A stretch of DNA of 63,666 bases from Saccoglossus kowalevskii (lineage: Eukaryota; Hemichordata; Enteropneusta; Harrimaniidae). The first letter of the stretch is position 1; every line of letters starts with the position of its first letter. Below are positions 38,616-50,699 of the stretch, piece by piece. Made by a program: the position numbers and the translations under genes. The stretch lies in NCBI RefSeq assembly GCF_000003605.2, contig NW_003111970.1:653982-717647 (forward strand). Reading direction: 5' to 3'. The notes under the pieces were generated by a model. It made no database searches. It saw nothing but the letters and a program-made list of their open reading frames with translations, and was not told where the DNA came from.

Positions 38616-40565
38616 ACATCAGCTTTTAAATTATTGCTGGGCTAAGCACTGGAAACATAAAATAGATCTTATTGGAGGCGGTACAAAGTTCTGATAAAGT
38701 GTTAGTCACGTGGATTTCCCTTACAAGTGTGAGTCTAAAATGTACACATGTAAGTAAGTATTGTTTTGTTTTACATAATGGAAATCAACTCCCTAAATCG
38801 GAAATACTAAGGATGAGATTTGTCCCTTCATCCAAAAAAGCTATGCTAATCTAGTATCAACTGCACGTTGTTATGGCCCAGTAGCGGGATTCAACCGGCA
38901 GATGAGGGTAGTGACAATTAAGTAATGACAAATAAAGTGCCTGTATGAAAGTTTTCTGCTGAGAAACACCTACGTTATTGAATGGCAGTAGTATCGGTTC
39001 GAAGAGATTAATTAATTGTTTACATCGCCATTTCGGAAAGATGGTAAGTTGCCTTGATCAAAACGGCATTCATATAACTACGCTTCTGGATATTTTTATT
39101 CGCGGCAAGCACATTCACCAAGATACAGTTTTTAACAACTCTTTTTTTGTTGTTATTTGCTCAAAAGTATTGCAGGCATGAGAACCACGGTTTTACCGGG
39201 CTTGGTGTTTTGCTTTGACTGCAACGTCGTTACTTAACTCCGATCTTGCCCCTCCCGACTTGATTATAGTTATTACAAAAGTAGTTGATATGTGTGCAGC
39301 CCTACAACTTCTAGAAAGCACTGGATGTTGATCAAAGAATCCTGCGACGGCTCTGTGGACTAATCCAACAAGTCTAAATCAAATAGTTTGCCAGTTCTTG
39401 ATATATGTAGTAACCACGGCTTTTTGCCAAAGTCTCAACTACATTTAACTTTGTTCAATAGTGTGTTCGTGTGTACAGAACATTCACCTGCACAGCAGCA
39501 GGAAACCGAGTCATGTGTCCCAATAGCAATGTTTCACTACAAGCAATGAACTCGCATTCCTGCATCCAAGTCCTCTGGCATATGAAGACTTCTCGATGAA
39601 TGCAACAATGGTACCTGGCCCTCATCTAAGAAGTCGAACGGTGATGGCTCTAGTATGAGTATGTTGACATTGAGGGGGCCCTGTCTATCTCAAATAGTGA
39701 TGCATTCTGTGATATTGTTGTCAAATATTGTATGGGTGTTATGCTTAGGAATCAGAACATGTATTATAATAGATCATGTAACAGACACTCTAGTTGGGAC
39801 TACTAACGGAAAAGAACAGAGTACTCCCAGACGATCATAGGTAACCCTAGTCTAACTCACCATAATAATATTGTCGCATGTTATCAGATCTCTACGATTC
39901 CGTGAGAATATTCATAGCTTTAAAATACCTAAAACTGATATGTCTATATTGTATTACTCAAATATGGGGCCACTCATGATATATACTGTACATATGTTTT
40001 GCGTATAATATCCAATAAGCTAGTAAACATAGTCACTGAATTTAAAACACTATTATATTCATTTCTTTCAAATCAACAACACATCACCTTAAAACGTTAT
40101 TCACGGATGCACATATAATCAACTGACACTTAGATGTCAAACTCCCATGTTTTCTCCATGAAATTGTCATTTACTAGTATCTTAAATAATTATGTTTAAT
40201 GAATTGATGTGCGTAAGAAATAATACACGATGGGTTATGTACACAGAATTATATATAGTCGGCTTGAGCTCCTCCAAGTTTTTTTTGTTTTTTTAGCCAA
40301 TCAGAATTCATCTTCCGAGCCAGTGCAGATCAGCCGCCAAGGTGCAATGCATATGTTTTTTCATTGTAGATTATGTTAGTCAACTCATCACAGTATACTT
40401 GTCACCGATAATCATTACTTACTAATATAAAAAGTTTAAGTGTAGTGAATAATAAGGCTGTCGTTGATTGTTATAGTTGTACAGATTGACTGTTTACTCA
40501 ACGTATAAATACGTACATATTTGTGTTGTCGATTTCAATTCTTTGTCGATTTTCTTTTGTTTTTG
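38616..40565. other. No gene seen downstream of the GPCR
   Basis: Anonymous sequence with short frames only. Confidence 0.5.
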
Positions 40566-40571
40566 TTTAAT
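40566..40571 (-). terminator. Candidate polyadenylation signal of the GPCR (ATTAAA)
   Basis: The minus strand reads ATTAAA about 40 bases after the TAA stop. It is the nearest canonical-variant signal. No AATAAA was seen on the minus strand in the next 300 bases. Such hexamers are common by chance in AT-rich DNA, so this is only a candidate. Confidence 0.3.
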
Positions 40572-40610
40572 TCGACCATTAGTAATTATTAGACTTCTCA
40601 AATTCTTTTC

Positions 40611-40994
40611 TTAGTAGCGCATGCCCCTGGCTCTACCGTTGACGTATGGTGATAATGCGTTTTCTCTCAATAAGTTCATCTTGAAACTTCCTACGTGAGT
40701 TGTACAAGTGTTTACCCTCTTGACGGGAAACTTATCCTTGGGAATGTAGTGAACACATGGCAAGAATCTGAACACGTATTTGAATCCGTCTCTGAACTTG
40801 GCATTCATCCAGCAATACACAAATGGGTTGTAGATACAATTACTCATTGCTGTCCAATGTACGGCGAAGTATACCAATTTTATGTAGCGGAAAAATCCAA
40901 CATCAGGTTCATAGTCCAACAGTAAGTTGAAAGTGTGAATAGGTAAATAACACAAAGCAAATATCAACACTATCAGGGCGAACATCTTGACAAG
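40611..40994 (-). CDS. Peptide GPCR, coding exon 2 (TM6, TM7, C-terminal tail)
   Basis: Second and last coding exon, residues 260-386, joined in phase 0 to exon 1 so that ...ESKKK runs into LVKMFALIVL. The acceptor is a pyrimidine-rich tract ending CTCCACAG directly before 40994. TM6 has FALCYLPIH (271-279), a variant of the family CWxP with Tyr in place of Trp. ECL3 is short (DYEPDVGFF). TM7 has HWTAMSNCIYNPFVY, which includes the NPxxY motif (315-319). Helix 8 follows (WMNAKFRDGFKYVF), then Cys339, a likely palmitoylation site. The tail of about 45 residues contains Ser/Thr sites for kinase and arrestin regulation. The TAA stop is at 40613-40611. The wording HWxAMS...NPxxYCWMN is typical of RYamide/luqin and tachykinin-type receptors (family knowledge). 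The CWxP change is the only departure at a key site; the rest looks functional. No frameshift or premature stop is present. Confidence 0.92.
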   Translation of the reverse strand, partial: LVKMFALIVLIFALCYLPIHTFNLLLDYEPDVGFFRYIKLVYFAVHWTAMSNCIYNPFVYCWMNAKFRDGFKYVFRFLPCVHYIPKDKFPVKRVNTCTTHVGSFKMNLLRENALSPYVNGRARGMRY

Positions 40995-43900
40995 CTGTGG
41001 AGAAAATAATACTGTAATGTTATTCAACAAAGCAATGAAAACAACGATTATATATACATAACGTAAAGTCAATATAAATTATTGGTTTGTGTTTCATAGC
41101 GATTGTGAGATATAACTCTTATATGTTAGTCTCAGGGCGAGTAATAAAGTCATCTTACTGTATATTGTTAAATTGATGTGGTCTGGCCATAGTGAATGAT
41201 AAGATGGTTCACATTGTTATCTTCGGCTACTATTTATCTTTTTTTTTTGTAAAAAAATAAATATTGAAACATTTAGAATATTGATTGTCGTGTCAGGTTA
41301 AGAGAACTTGTTTCACCATGTGTTGACATCCCACCACACTATTGCTTTTTCAATTTCAAAACTATTCTTTGTTTTTTTGATAACCATCTACTTTAGATAT
41401 TTATCAGATACTATGACAGTGTATACAAATATACTAAATACAATGTCTCAATGTGACTCGTGTGATGTTGACAATAAAGATTTAATGCAATAATTTTAAA
41501 AATAATATATGATTTATTCCACTTATGTCAACATAATTCATCATGATGGAATTTTAATGAAACTCAAATAAAAATGTTGCAATTTTAAAAATTAAAACTG
41601 TCGTTTCGTTGTCGTATAAAAAATCCTACGATTTGGTATATTACTAAGCGCTCAAGGTAGCAAACCTTTTAATTACTACATAAACACGTGAAGTTTGGTG
41701 TAAATTGTATTTGTTTCTTAGGACGTAGATCGGCTCTCTCGTTGCTACTTTATCTGCGCACACGCAATGACATGCGCGCATATTACATATAAAGAAATAA
41801 TAAATTACATACAAATTGGTATAGTTTACAGTGTTACATATATGTAATTTACATAATTAAATATCCAAATACTTATTTTGGTGACTATTTCATTTGCTTT
41901 CTTTTGTGAGACTGGCGAGGAGGGTTTATTGAATCTCCGCGAGTATATAGTTGATAAATTGTGTCAATCTTTGGAAATATAAAACTTATTTTTATCACTA
42001 AGACTTGTACATTTAAGTAGTCATGTGGCCTGTATAGCCTATTTAAATATGTGTTCGTGATTATATACTTAAATGATACATTTCAACTACTAGTACATTC
42101 AATTGGTTGATTCAGTTGTCAACACCTTTGTACAGCAAAATTAAATCAGATCTTTTGTCCCCATTTGTATAAGATTGAATAACTATTGTGGTTGAATTAG
42201 GAAGTGACGTTCAGTCGCTTGGGATATATTCATGTCATATCGCAGCAACAGATAAAGCCACTGTAAAAAAATTAGGAAATTTGTCAAAATCATTAGTACG
42301 TAATTATATTCAAAACTTTCTTTGGTGCGTCAAAGAAAGTGCTCCTACAATCTTGTTTTGTGTATATTAAGCGACACATTTTGTCGATAGGCTGCGAGTT
42401 CAGATTCGTTGACATAATTCTTAAATTCGTTTAAATTTCATTGGGCTTCAATTCATTCCTATTATTTTTTTTTTTTTTTTTTGATTAGCCCAGGAGTTTC
42501 GTCGGCTCTCAAAACGTAATTGGGCGCGCGAAATTATTGTCGTCTGTTTTTTTTTTTAATTATGTTGATTGAGATGATTTTACATATATTGACGTTTCCC
42601 CGCTAACAGGAAACTATGCAAATAAACTTAGCAACGCCGAAATACGAATTTTCTCCACCGCTCGATGTATCTAATATCGATGTATGCTAGTTCCATGGCC
42701 ATTTATATCTACCGCGGTTCAAATAGAACGGTTTTGCACATTCGGTGCTCGTGTCTACTTGTGAATTGGGCAAAATATCGTAGTATAATTGTTTTGTGAT
42801 AAAACTTTGACACCTGCGTAATAAATACTAATAAATAACAATAAAATGTGCTATTTAAATAATAATATAATTGCGAGTGAAATATCATGATTTTTGCCCG
42901 CCTAAGGTGTGGTGGTCATGAACATTATGGACATCACCAACATCCCGTGGACAGACAACAAATCGTGATATTGCTCGAATGACCATCTGTTATTTATTTT
43001 ATCACATGGAACAGACATATATCATTACATCTACCATACATCACTAACCCCCACACTCTCACATAAAAACAACACTATTTGAAGTATGCATTATTTTATT
43101 TTCTCTAATAAAACAAGTGACACATTAGTCAAAAGCATACATTGCTTGCTGAAAAATCTGCTAAGTAAACAGTAAAATAAAGTTACTTCCAGCCACGGTT
43201 AATCTTTTTTTTTAGTAACAGTGTTTCAGCAGTGTGAACTACTCAATTTATCGAGTATAAAATTATTGAAATGAATTGAGAAATTCTCAAACGCATGGTA
43301 TTTCACCATTCCCCAGATACAAATGTCAGAGTGGTTTAGAAGTGACTTCAATTACTTTCTCATGAACGTACCACACCTTTTATTCACAAGCCAATCAGCT
43401 TAGAGCGTTCTCGATGACCATCGGCGTAGCACGCTTGGAAATGCCCACAGCATAGGACGCGCCGCAGCGATCCCGGGTGTGCCGTTTCAGTGGCGTCTTC
43501 GCTGTACACATTTCTTGCTCTGGCATCATCTATATTATGGTCATGACCACCATCCCTTGGGCAGGCAACAAATCGTGATATTACCCTCACAAACATGTGT
43601 TATTATGTAATTATTCAATGTCAGGTGATTGATGCTCAACCAATCACAGTATGCGTAACAACAGTGAGATGCGATAGTACATATTATGCTTTTGTGTTTC
43701 CAGCAAAGCTGTCCTCTATATGTCAACAGGCAGATAGTAGAGTACTAACTGAGGAAGGAACGTTTCTACACGACAAGCGTGCCCGACATTTTAGTCATAT
43801 CTAACATATTTAAATTGTGACTACTGGATACAATATTCAAAGCTAATTACTGATCAATTTATGACACTGTTCTTAAATAATTGACTTCACTAATTGACCA

Positions 43901-46900
43901 AAAATATCATTCTGATTTAGCACAAGTCTGTGTGTTAATGATTTTCAGTATTCAATTTTCCTACTTGAGTTTATAATGCATTTACTGGAACAGCAACTTA
44001 ACGAGGATATAATCATGCATTCATTTGCGGGCAAGGAATTAAAACTTTTGTGTAAAAACAATTTCATCATAACAGTCTCAATCCCCGTTATCAAAGGCAA
44101 TCAATGTAAATATACACCCCATTATCAGCTTATTATTCTATTATTTTCACTATCTTATTGGATTTAAGCGATATTGTCGGCTATAAAGAAAGCGGAATGT
44201 GACGCATGTAATTACTGAATAAATACAACAAATAAGCTAATTTCAAGGCAGTGTCATTTAACTTCACTTTTGTATTAAACGATAATGATGACGTATTGTA
44301 TGTCAAGGTATTCCTACATTATTGAAGTAATATAACTCGATTACCAAAGTTAGGTGTACAATGAATGAATCTATTTATCGACTTCAATCACGAATAAATT
44401 GAACTTCCGCATTTGATCGTGGTATGCACTGGCTGATTATCTAAGGCAGGTAAGATCGGAGTTTGCAATGACAAGAAATCCGATTGAATAATACGGTTTC
44501 GAAACTGTACATTTTGTTTTGAGTTTACGATTTTAAAAATAACAAATAGATGAGGATATCAACGCTTGATATCAATATTATATTAATTAATGTATAACGC
44601 GTTTGTTCGGATATTAACATTTCAATGTTTTCAATTTTATACATAAAAGGGAACATTAAACATAAAATATCAAAGAATTGTGACGGCAGGAGAATGATGA
44701 AATTTGAATTTACATCGATAATGATGATTAAAGTCTACATAGTTATTATGCATGTGATTAGCGAAAGCAGATTTAATATAATCTCAGAATATCTAAATTT
44801 ATGTTAATATTCAACATCGCTGCTTCGTTCCAATGAAATTGCGTTTCGAGTGCGGCCATTGTAGTAGCATTTTATGGGATTACCGTATCAAAGGCGTAGG
44901 TTCATTGCGTTTCAAGTATCGTTTACAACATGCTACGTAACAATTATAACACATGGATTTAAGTGAGTGGGAAGCATTACAGGTGACGAGATGTGATGTT
45001 ATTTCTGTCTTCAGGTTAATGTTTCAGTAGATGCTGTTTTTACAACAATGGCCGCCACTCAACTGAGGCTGGTTTATATCGTATCAACCAACGATTGAAC
45101 TAGGTGTCAGCGAACACAATTTACCTCAATTGCAATTGATTTTATATTTCTACTTTTTTATAGTTGTAAATCAATTCACCAAGATATCCCGAATTCATGA
45201 CGTCGCAATAATATGAACAGAATTAAAAGACAATGTCTAATACTGTTCAGTGGCATCTAAGTACTAACATATAGCAAAGCTATTTTATGAAAATCAACAG
45301 TGAAATGTGAACATTTGAAAGTCATTTTACATTTTTCGATTTATTAATTTCGCAGCGTGGACCATAGGAATAGCATTTTTCATACTAGACTTTAAAGTAG
45401 TAAAACTTAAATGACAAAGTTAATGTTTAGTGGTACAGATAGTCGTATAGAGATCGCGCCTTATACGTAAAATCGAACGTAAAATCTGGACAAAAAACGT
45501 CATAGCGTAGCATTGACGTCAAAACATCGCGTAGGATTCTGCAAACGTGAACGTATTTTTGTGGGGGGGAGTCATCGATTAATAATGAGCTATACACATT
45601 TAATAATAGTCAATGTTGCTGAAGTATGAAACTCGAAAGTTTAAAATCAAATCATTCATGCATGGAAGACTTTCGACCCCTGCCTTTCATGCATTATGCG
45701 AGATCTCGCAGTGAACGGAAATCTCGAGTTAGTTCATTTTGAACTTTTTGCAAACAAACCTGCAAACTAGTAACCCCAATTTGTTTAGAAAACCTGAAAT
45801 GGATTCATGCCAAATATATATTAAGTGCATTGCATGTTATAAACATATATACAAATGTATGTGGTGTACTATTTCATTCAAATTGTTTTGTTCAGTATAT
45901 GGAAATATATTTTAATTACGTATTCACATATGGCAGGTACGCTCGAATTTGATTCATACGGTTCTATCCAATCTAGCGCAAATACATATTACTGGCAGTT
46001 TATCAGCGTAATATATGACAAATACGAGACATATTTTCAATTGTAAACATATCATTTGAGTAGGATCAGGGAAATACGGCTTTGGGTTTAGTTTATATTC
46101 ATGAATAGTTCAAATTTCATCGGATTCACATTCGATATACGTTTTCCCACAGAGATATATTCTTGATCTATTTCGTTTTGCAGTGTATATGTTATGAGAT
46201 ATCATCAGCGACAACGCATTGATTTCTACATGTACGCAGATAACATTTAACTGTATTCATGAAACTAATAAAACTAATAGCAGATTATCAGGTGAGAAAA
46301 ATGCGTGTTCTGCATTCGCGAGTAAAATATAGAAAATATTACAAGTTAATTGAATAATAATCTATGCACATCGACAATTGTTTTGTGTTAATGCTAATAT
46401 TTTCATTGTTCAATCACAATGTTTCCAGAAAAGTGGACTCTCCGGATGTCAGAGAAGAATTCTGTGGTTATCATAATATCTACATTGACACTTGTCTTCC
46501 ATATTCCAAATACGTTTGGATATTGAATTTATAGCATGCATTCGAAGTATTTGTGAGACATATTTATATTACACAAAAAGAGTCTTTGCGAATGGCAGAT
46601 ACTCAACGAAGGCGGGGAGTAACATTAACAGCAAGCACACATTTCTTACCCGTGAGAGCCCCTCGATATATACAATATACACATCCCATTGTGTCAACAA
46701 CGTCAGTCACATTCTTACGTCAAGTAAGTACAACATCTAAGAAAAAACGTCCCGTCCTTTTAACCCTTGATCTTCTGAGTCATTTTTTTTTGCAATATAA
46801 AGCCAGGTCGCAATGTCCTTATTTTGTCAAATAATGTATATGTCTGAACCAAGATGCGAAACAAAAAAAAATTACAAAATGTCATTTATTATTTATTATC

Positions 46901-47118
46901 CCCGGTCTTGTTATTTTATATTATTGGTACCTTGGTGGCAAAAGTTCGCGGACCATATTTATTTGCTTATATAAACTCATTTGACATACTGTTATTGGTA
47001 TACACTCCCGTCAGTCACATGTGTCAGTGTATACGTCATCTAAAAAGGTGGCAAACTGCCCTGTCCAGTTAAGTCTAATATAATCCTAGTGTGTGGTGGT
47101 TAAGTAAAATGTACGAAC
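40995..47118 (-). other. Intron of the peptide GPCR gene (6124 bp, phase 0)
   Basis: The intron splits the third intracellular loop between Lys259 and Leu260. The donor reads AAG then GTTCGT on the minus strand, and the acceptor reads ATTTTCTCCACAG. It holds the fullest copy of the 0.6 kb repeat described separately (42913-43607, same strand as the gene), a poly-T run near 42465 and otherwise anonymous AT-rich sequence. No further receptor exon is needed to complete the seven helices, and none was seen. Confidence 0.85.
42913..43607 (-). repeat. 0.6 kb repeat family, copy A (inside the GPCR intron)
   Basis: Block X (AATATCACGATTTGTTG followed by CCTGCCC or TCTGTCC) occurs at both ends as a direct repeat, 42913-42995 and 43538-43607, offset 610 bp. 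Between them is block Y, which is shared with copy B. On the minus strand a frame of 70 codons (43596-43384) crosses X into Y: VRVISRFVACPRDGG, IDDARARNVYSEDATETAHPG, RRVLCCGHFQACYADGHRER, then TGA and an immediate AATAAAAG. The same strand as the receptor gene carries this frame. It is unclear whether it is a former exon captured by a repeat, or a tandem or transposable unit with terminal direct repeats. No known domain was recognised. Confidence 0.7.
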
Positions 47119-47895
47119 CTTTTTCTTGGATTCCGCTTGTCTGGCATCTCGGTGTCTCTCCCTCTCTCCCGGTGGTTTTCGACCCCAAATAGCATATCCA
47201 ATGATGGAATACGTGATAGAAAGTATCACCAGTGGCAAAAAATACTGTAAGATCATCAGGGTGATTGTATAAACTGATCGCTGCTTATCCGTCTGCCACT
47301 TTTCCGTGCAGCCGATGAGAGACGAATTTGCTGGGATGTCTATTTCACTGTTGATACCAGCAGGAAGGCTAATACTAGCTGCCAGGACCCAGATTGTGAT
47401 AATGACGACGCAAGCCTGTTTCTTTGTCATTCTTGGTCGGAGAGGATGTATAATCGCGACGTAGCGGTCTAGGCTAATAGCAACCAATGTAAATATACTG
47501 ATCGAGACGGATACCATTTGTACGAACTGAACCAATGCACACATAACAAATCCAAACGGCCAGTGAAAATTGATACTGTAGTAAAACGTGAGATTAACGC
47601 ACAATACAGCCATGAGAATGTCACTGATTGCCAGGTTGACGATGAAATAGTTGGTCACCGTACGCATACGTCGATTTCCAAGTACTATGTAACATACGAC
47701 AAGATTGCCGACAACTGAAAGTATAGAGGTGCAGGCATATAATATAGCCAGTATAATTTGCAGCCATAACGGCTGGTAATATCCCATCATAGGCAGTACT
47801 TGATGACGCAGTCCTGGATTGTTTTGGGTGATATTGCCGAACCACAAGTAGTCGGTGATATTATGCTGCACTACAGTCAGATCTGCTGTTTCCAT
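47119..47895 (-). CDS. Peptide GPCR, coding exon 1 (N-terminus to TM5/ICL3)
   Basis: First coding exon of a rhodopsin-class receptor, residues 1-259 of 386. The ATG at 47895 has an in-frame TAG 21 bases upstream, so this start is well placed. The extracellular N-terminus has two N-glycosylation sequons (NIT at 12 and 21). TM1 carries GN (63-64). TM2 carries the LAxxD motif with the sodium-site Asp at 92. Trp112 lies in extracellular loop 1. Cys119 and Cys196 form the expected TM3-ECL2 disulfide pair. The DRY motif is at 143-145, there is another sequon (NSS) at 190, and TM5 is about 208-235. The exon ends in a basic ICL3 (PPGERERHRDARQAESKKK) at a GT donor at 47118-47117, phase 0. Such receptors sit in the plasma membrane and couple peptide ligands to G proteins. 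The loop and TM6-TM7 wording resemble RYamide/luqin and tachykinin receptors more than amine receptors. The subfamily is inference and no ligand can be read from the sequence. Confidence 0.93.
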
Positions 47896-48185
47896 AATGA
47901 CTGTTTAATAGCGACTAGTGCGATAGACACGACACTGAATACCGCCCGTAGTTTCCGATTGTCTACGTCATGCACTAATTAGATGATATATCCACACGCA
48001 AGCTGCTTAGCTTCATGTGAATACACACAGACACGTCTAACATGTATACTAATTCAAATATTCAGATAGCGAAATGCTCTATACCGATGGAGCGTGGGCT
48101 CGTTCCTCTTTAAAATATACATAAACTAGTGCTCATGGGCCCATCAATCACTTCTATTCGTACTGTCAGTACAATCTGTTGAAAG
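47896..48185 (-). other. Probable 5' UTR of the GPCR with upstream splice acceptor
   Basis: On the minus strand, TTATTTTCTATTTGCAG ends at 48186 and is a strong acceptor (pyrimidine-rich, CAG). It lies 290 bases before the ATG. This suggests the coding exon is preceded by 5' UTR from 48185 and that one or more non-coding exons and the promoter lie further upstream, at higher coordinates. The donor exon was not identified. A transcription start inside this segment is the alternative. Confidence 0.5.
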
Positions 48186-48701
48186 CTGCAAATAGAAAAT
48201 AAGACTAATTACAACAGTTATTAGCAAATAAATGATTGGAGAGTAAGAAAAGTAAATTAATATAATATTTAAAAAAAATATTAAAAAATACGCCTCATAT
48301 ACACATAATCAAGCACGTCTGTCAATATTGATATTTGGGAGTGGTCAATGATTTTATTTGATGAACATATAATTAACTGATTGCAAATATGGCATCCCAC
48401 TGACAATTCTAAACGACGAACAATACGTTGCTTTCAGATATATTGACCTTTAAGTTATGTAACAACGAATTCAACACAAATAATATGCGATGTTGAAAAC
48501 ACACACATCGTTATGTAATGTTATATATACTGCACTGGTACGCTCCGTGGTTTTATGCGTTTTGTTGTGCTACGGAGACTGATTACTTAATCTCTGACGT
48601 TGAATGCTTTATGTTTCTATTTTGTCAGAAATCTGCTACCCTATACACTACTAAATATGGCTTAATATAACATCCTTTCCCCGGGCAACACATTGTGTGT
48701 T

Positions 48702-48706
<5 letters not shown>

Positions 48707-48765
<59 letters not shown>
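48707..48765. repeat. (TA)n microsatellite, about 29 units
   Basis: Pure TA run, the longest simple repeat in the window, about 0.5 kb upstream of the GPCR 5' UTR acceptor. Confidence 0.98.
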
Positions 48766-48768
<3 letters not shown>

Positions 48769-49253
48769 TAAGTTAGTTTGCTCCATACTGACATTTATAA
48801 TAGCCCACATATAGATAAGAGGTGATTGGATTCCATGGTACGAACATTTATAAAAAAAATAACAAGGAAGTAACATATACCTCTCAATCAGTCTTGTATG
48901 CGTGTTGTCAGGGGCGCGGGGCTAATAATTATATTGCCTGGTGTTTTGGTAGAGCAAATGTTCGTTTGTGTGCATATATGTGTTTACGGCTATACATATA
49001 TTTCAATTCACGGATTAATCTTTTGATGTTTTGTCGGCAAGAAATGTACAGTCTTTTTCAGACTGTGGCGGGCAGCATTAGCATCTTCGTAATTTTGAAA
49101 TAATTTTTCCCAAAGTATAAAATAAATCTTTTTGAAATTGGCATGCATTTAATAGTACGGGGATGATAATATTCCTATCCCATTATGAAATATCATCTTT
49201 ATGATTTGAATTCTATAATGTGATCAATCACAGAATTATCCGATCGTTTGATA

Positions 49254-49296
49254 GATTGGCTGGCTGGTTGGTCGGTTGATTGGTTGATTGATGGAT
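49254..49296. repeat. Imperfect (GATT/GGTT)n tetranucleotide repeat
   Basis: Runs of TTGG, CTGG, TTGG, TCGG, TTGA and similar steps in register, a degraded tetranucleotide array. Confidence 0.7.
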
Positions 49297-50571
49297 TATT
49301 TGATATTATATATATGAAACAAACAAACAATCAATGAAACTAGGCATATACAACGCAATATTAAACTTGAACATAAATGTTTACCACCCCGGTTCATCAT
49401 TAATACAAATATCAGCGTCACAAAAAACTCATGAAAATTATTGACAAACTATTAATTAAATTTAGGTTTCTCTCCAAGTTTAAACTGAAGGACACAATGG
49501 TGGGTGACATAAAGGGAAATTTGCCATTGTTGAAACACAATTATCATTTCTCCATTGATAACAAACAACCTTTATACATGTAGAACACCTGGGGAGAAAT
49601 TATGACGATCATATCACAACTACATAGCTATTATACACATGTTTCACAAATATCAATCAGGAAGTTGGTAATACGCAATTATCGATAACGACCCCTTTAA
49701 CATTTATTTATGAGCAATTATAAATCACAGCGTGATTGGGAAGATTCTAAAAAAATAGTTTTTATATGTATTTGTAGAATAAGAATGAATTAGTTAACAG
49801 ATCTGACACAGAGTTGCGTAAACGTAAACGGACGAGTCGTGTATGTATATCGTGTTTGCTGGCCAATTTTCCGATTACGCTTTCCTAACTGACATTTCCT
49901 GACTGACGTTTCCGTGGTCTGTTGATCGGGCAATTGATTGTCCACAGCTGGTGCACATAATTGAGGGGATGTATTTGCTTGGGGAAATGAAACCTTAATT
50001 TAATGATCATGATATACCACCTGCAATACATAAAACATCTTAGTCGACCAAATTATTTTGATGATACATGATTGATCGATTTCCGCGCTTCTCTAATCCA
50101 TTAAAGTTGTTTGAATACACTAATTTGTTCCCGTTGGAATGCAGTCTAAAAACGGGAACTTATCGAATAAACTTCGTACGTACGTACGTGCGTTCGACGA
50201 AGCTTCCCCATCTGAAATATTGATTGAACTTGCCTGAGCGGATCACATTCTAACTTCCTACATAACACTTAGTGTGAGACATGTGCAAAGCTATTCGTTT
50301 TGCGATGTAATGTAAATGGCCGAATAATGACAATTTTTGAGCTTAAAATTCAACAAAATCAAACATTTCTGCTCGTCCTGGATCTCTGTATTCTATAAAT
50401 ATATTTTGTTGAAACTTGCAACATTCATTGGATATGATGGGACCTTGATATCCGTCAGCATCACGTTTTTCATATGTACGAAGACCCAATTAAGCCGTTA
50501 AATAAGCTTAGAATGTAAAGTAGTCAATGTAAAAAAAAAGTAAATAGTGTATTTGCAAATAATGACTAACC

Positions 50572-50699
50572 TAGAAACAATAAAATCACAATACACGCCA
50601 TACACTGCCTTATTTAGAAACAATAAAATCACAGTATATGACATATACTGCCTTATTTAGAAACAGAATAGAATAGAATAGAATAGAATAGAATAGAAT
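50572..50699. repeat. 43-bp tandem duplication joined to an (ATAGA)n microsatellite
   Basis: TAGAAACAATAAAATCACA recurs at 50572 and 50615, with a third start at 50658. At that point the third unit changes into about seven GAATA units (50665-50699). Confidence 0.9.

Noticed and set aside
43384-43596. Insulin-like or neuropeptide precursor suggested by CCGHFQAC
   Set aside because: Spacing does not fit the insulin A chain CC-x3-C-x8-C, there is no signal peptide or cleavage-site array, and the cysteines are not kept in copy B.
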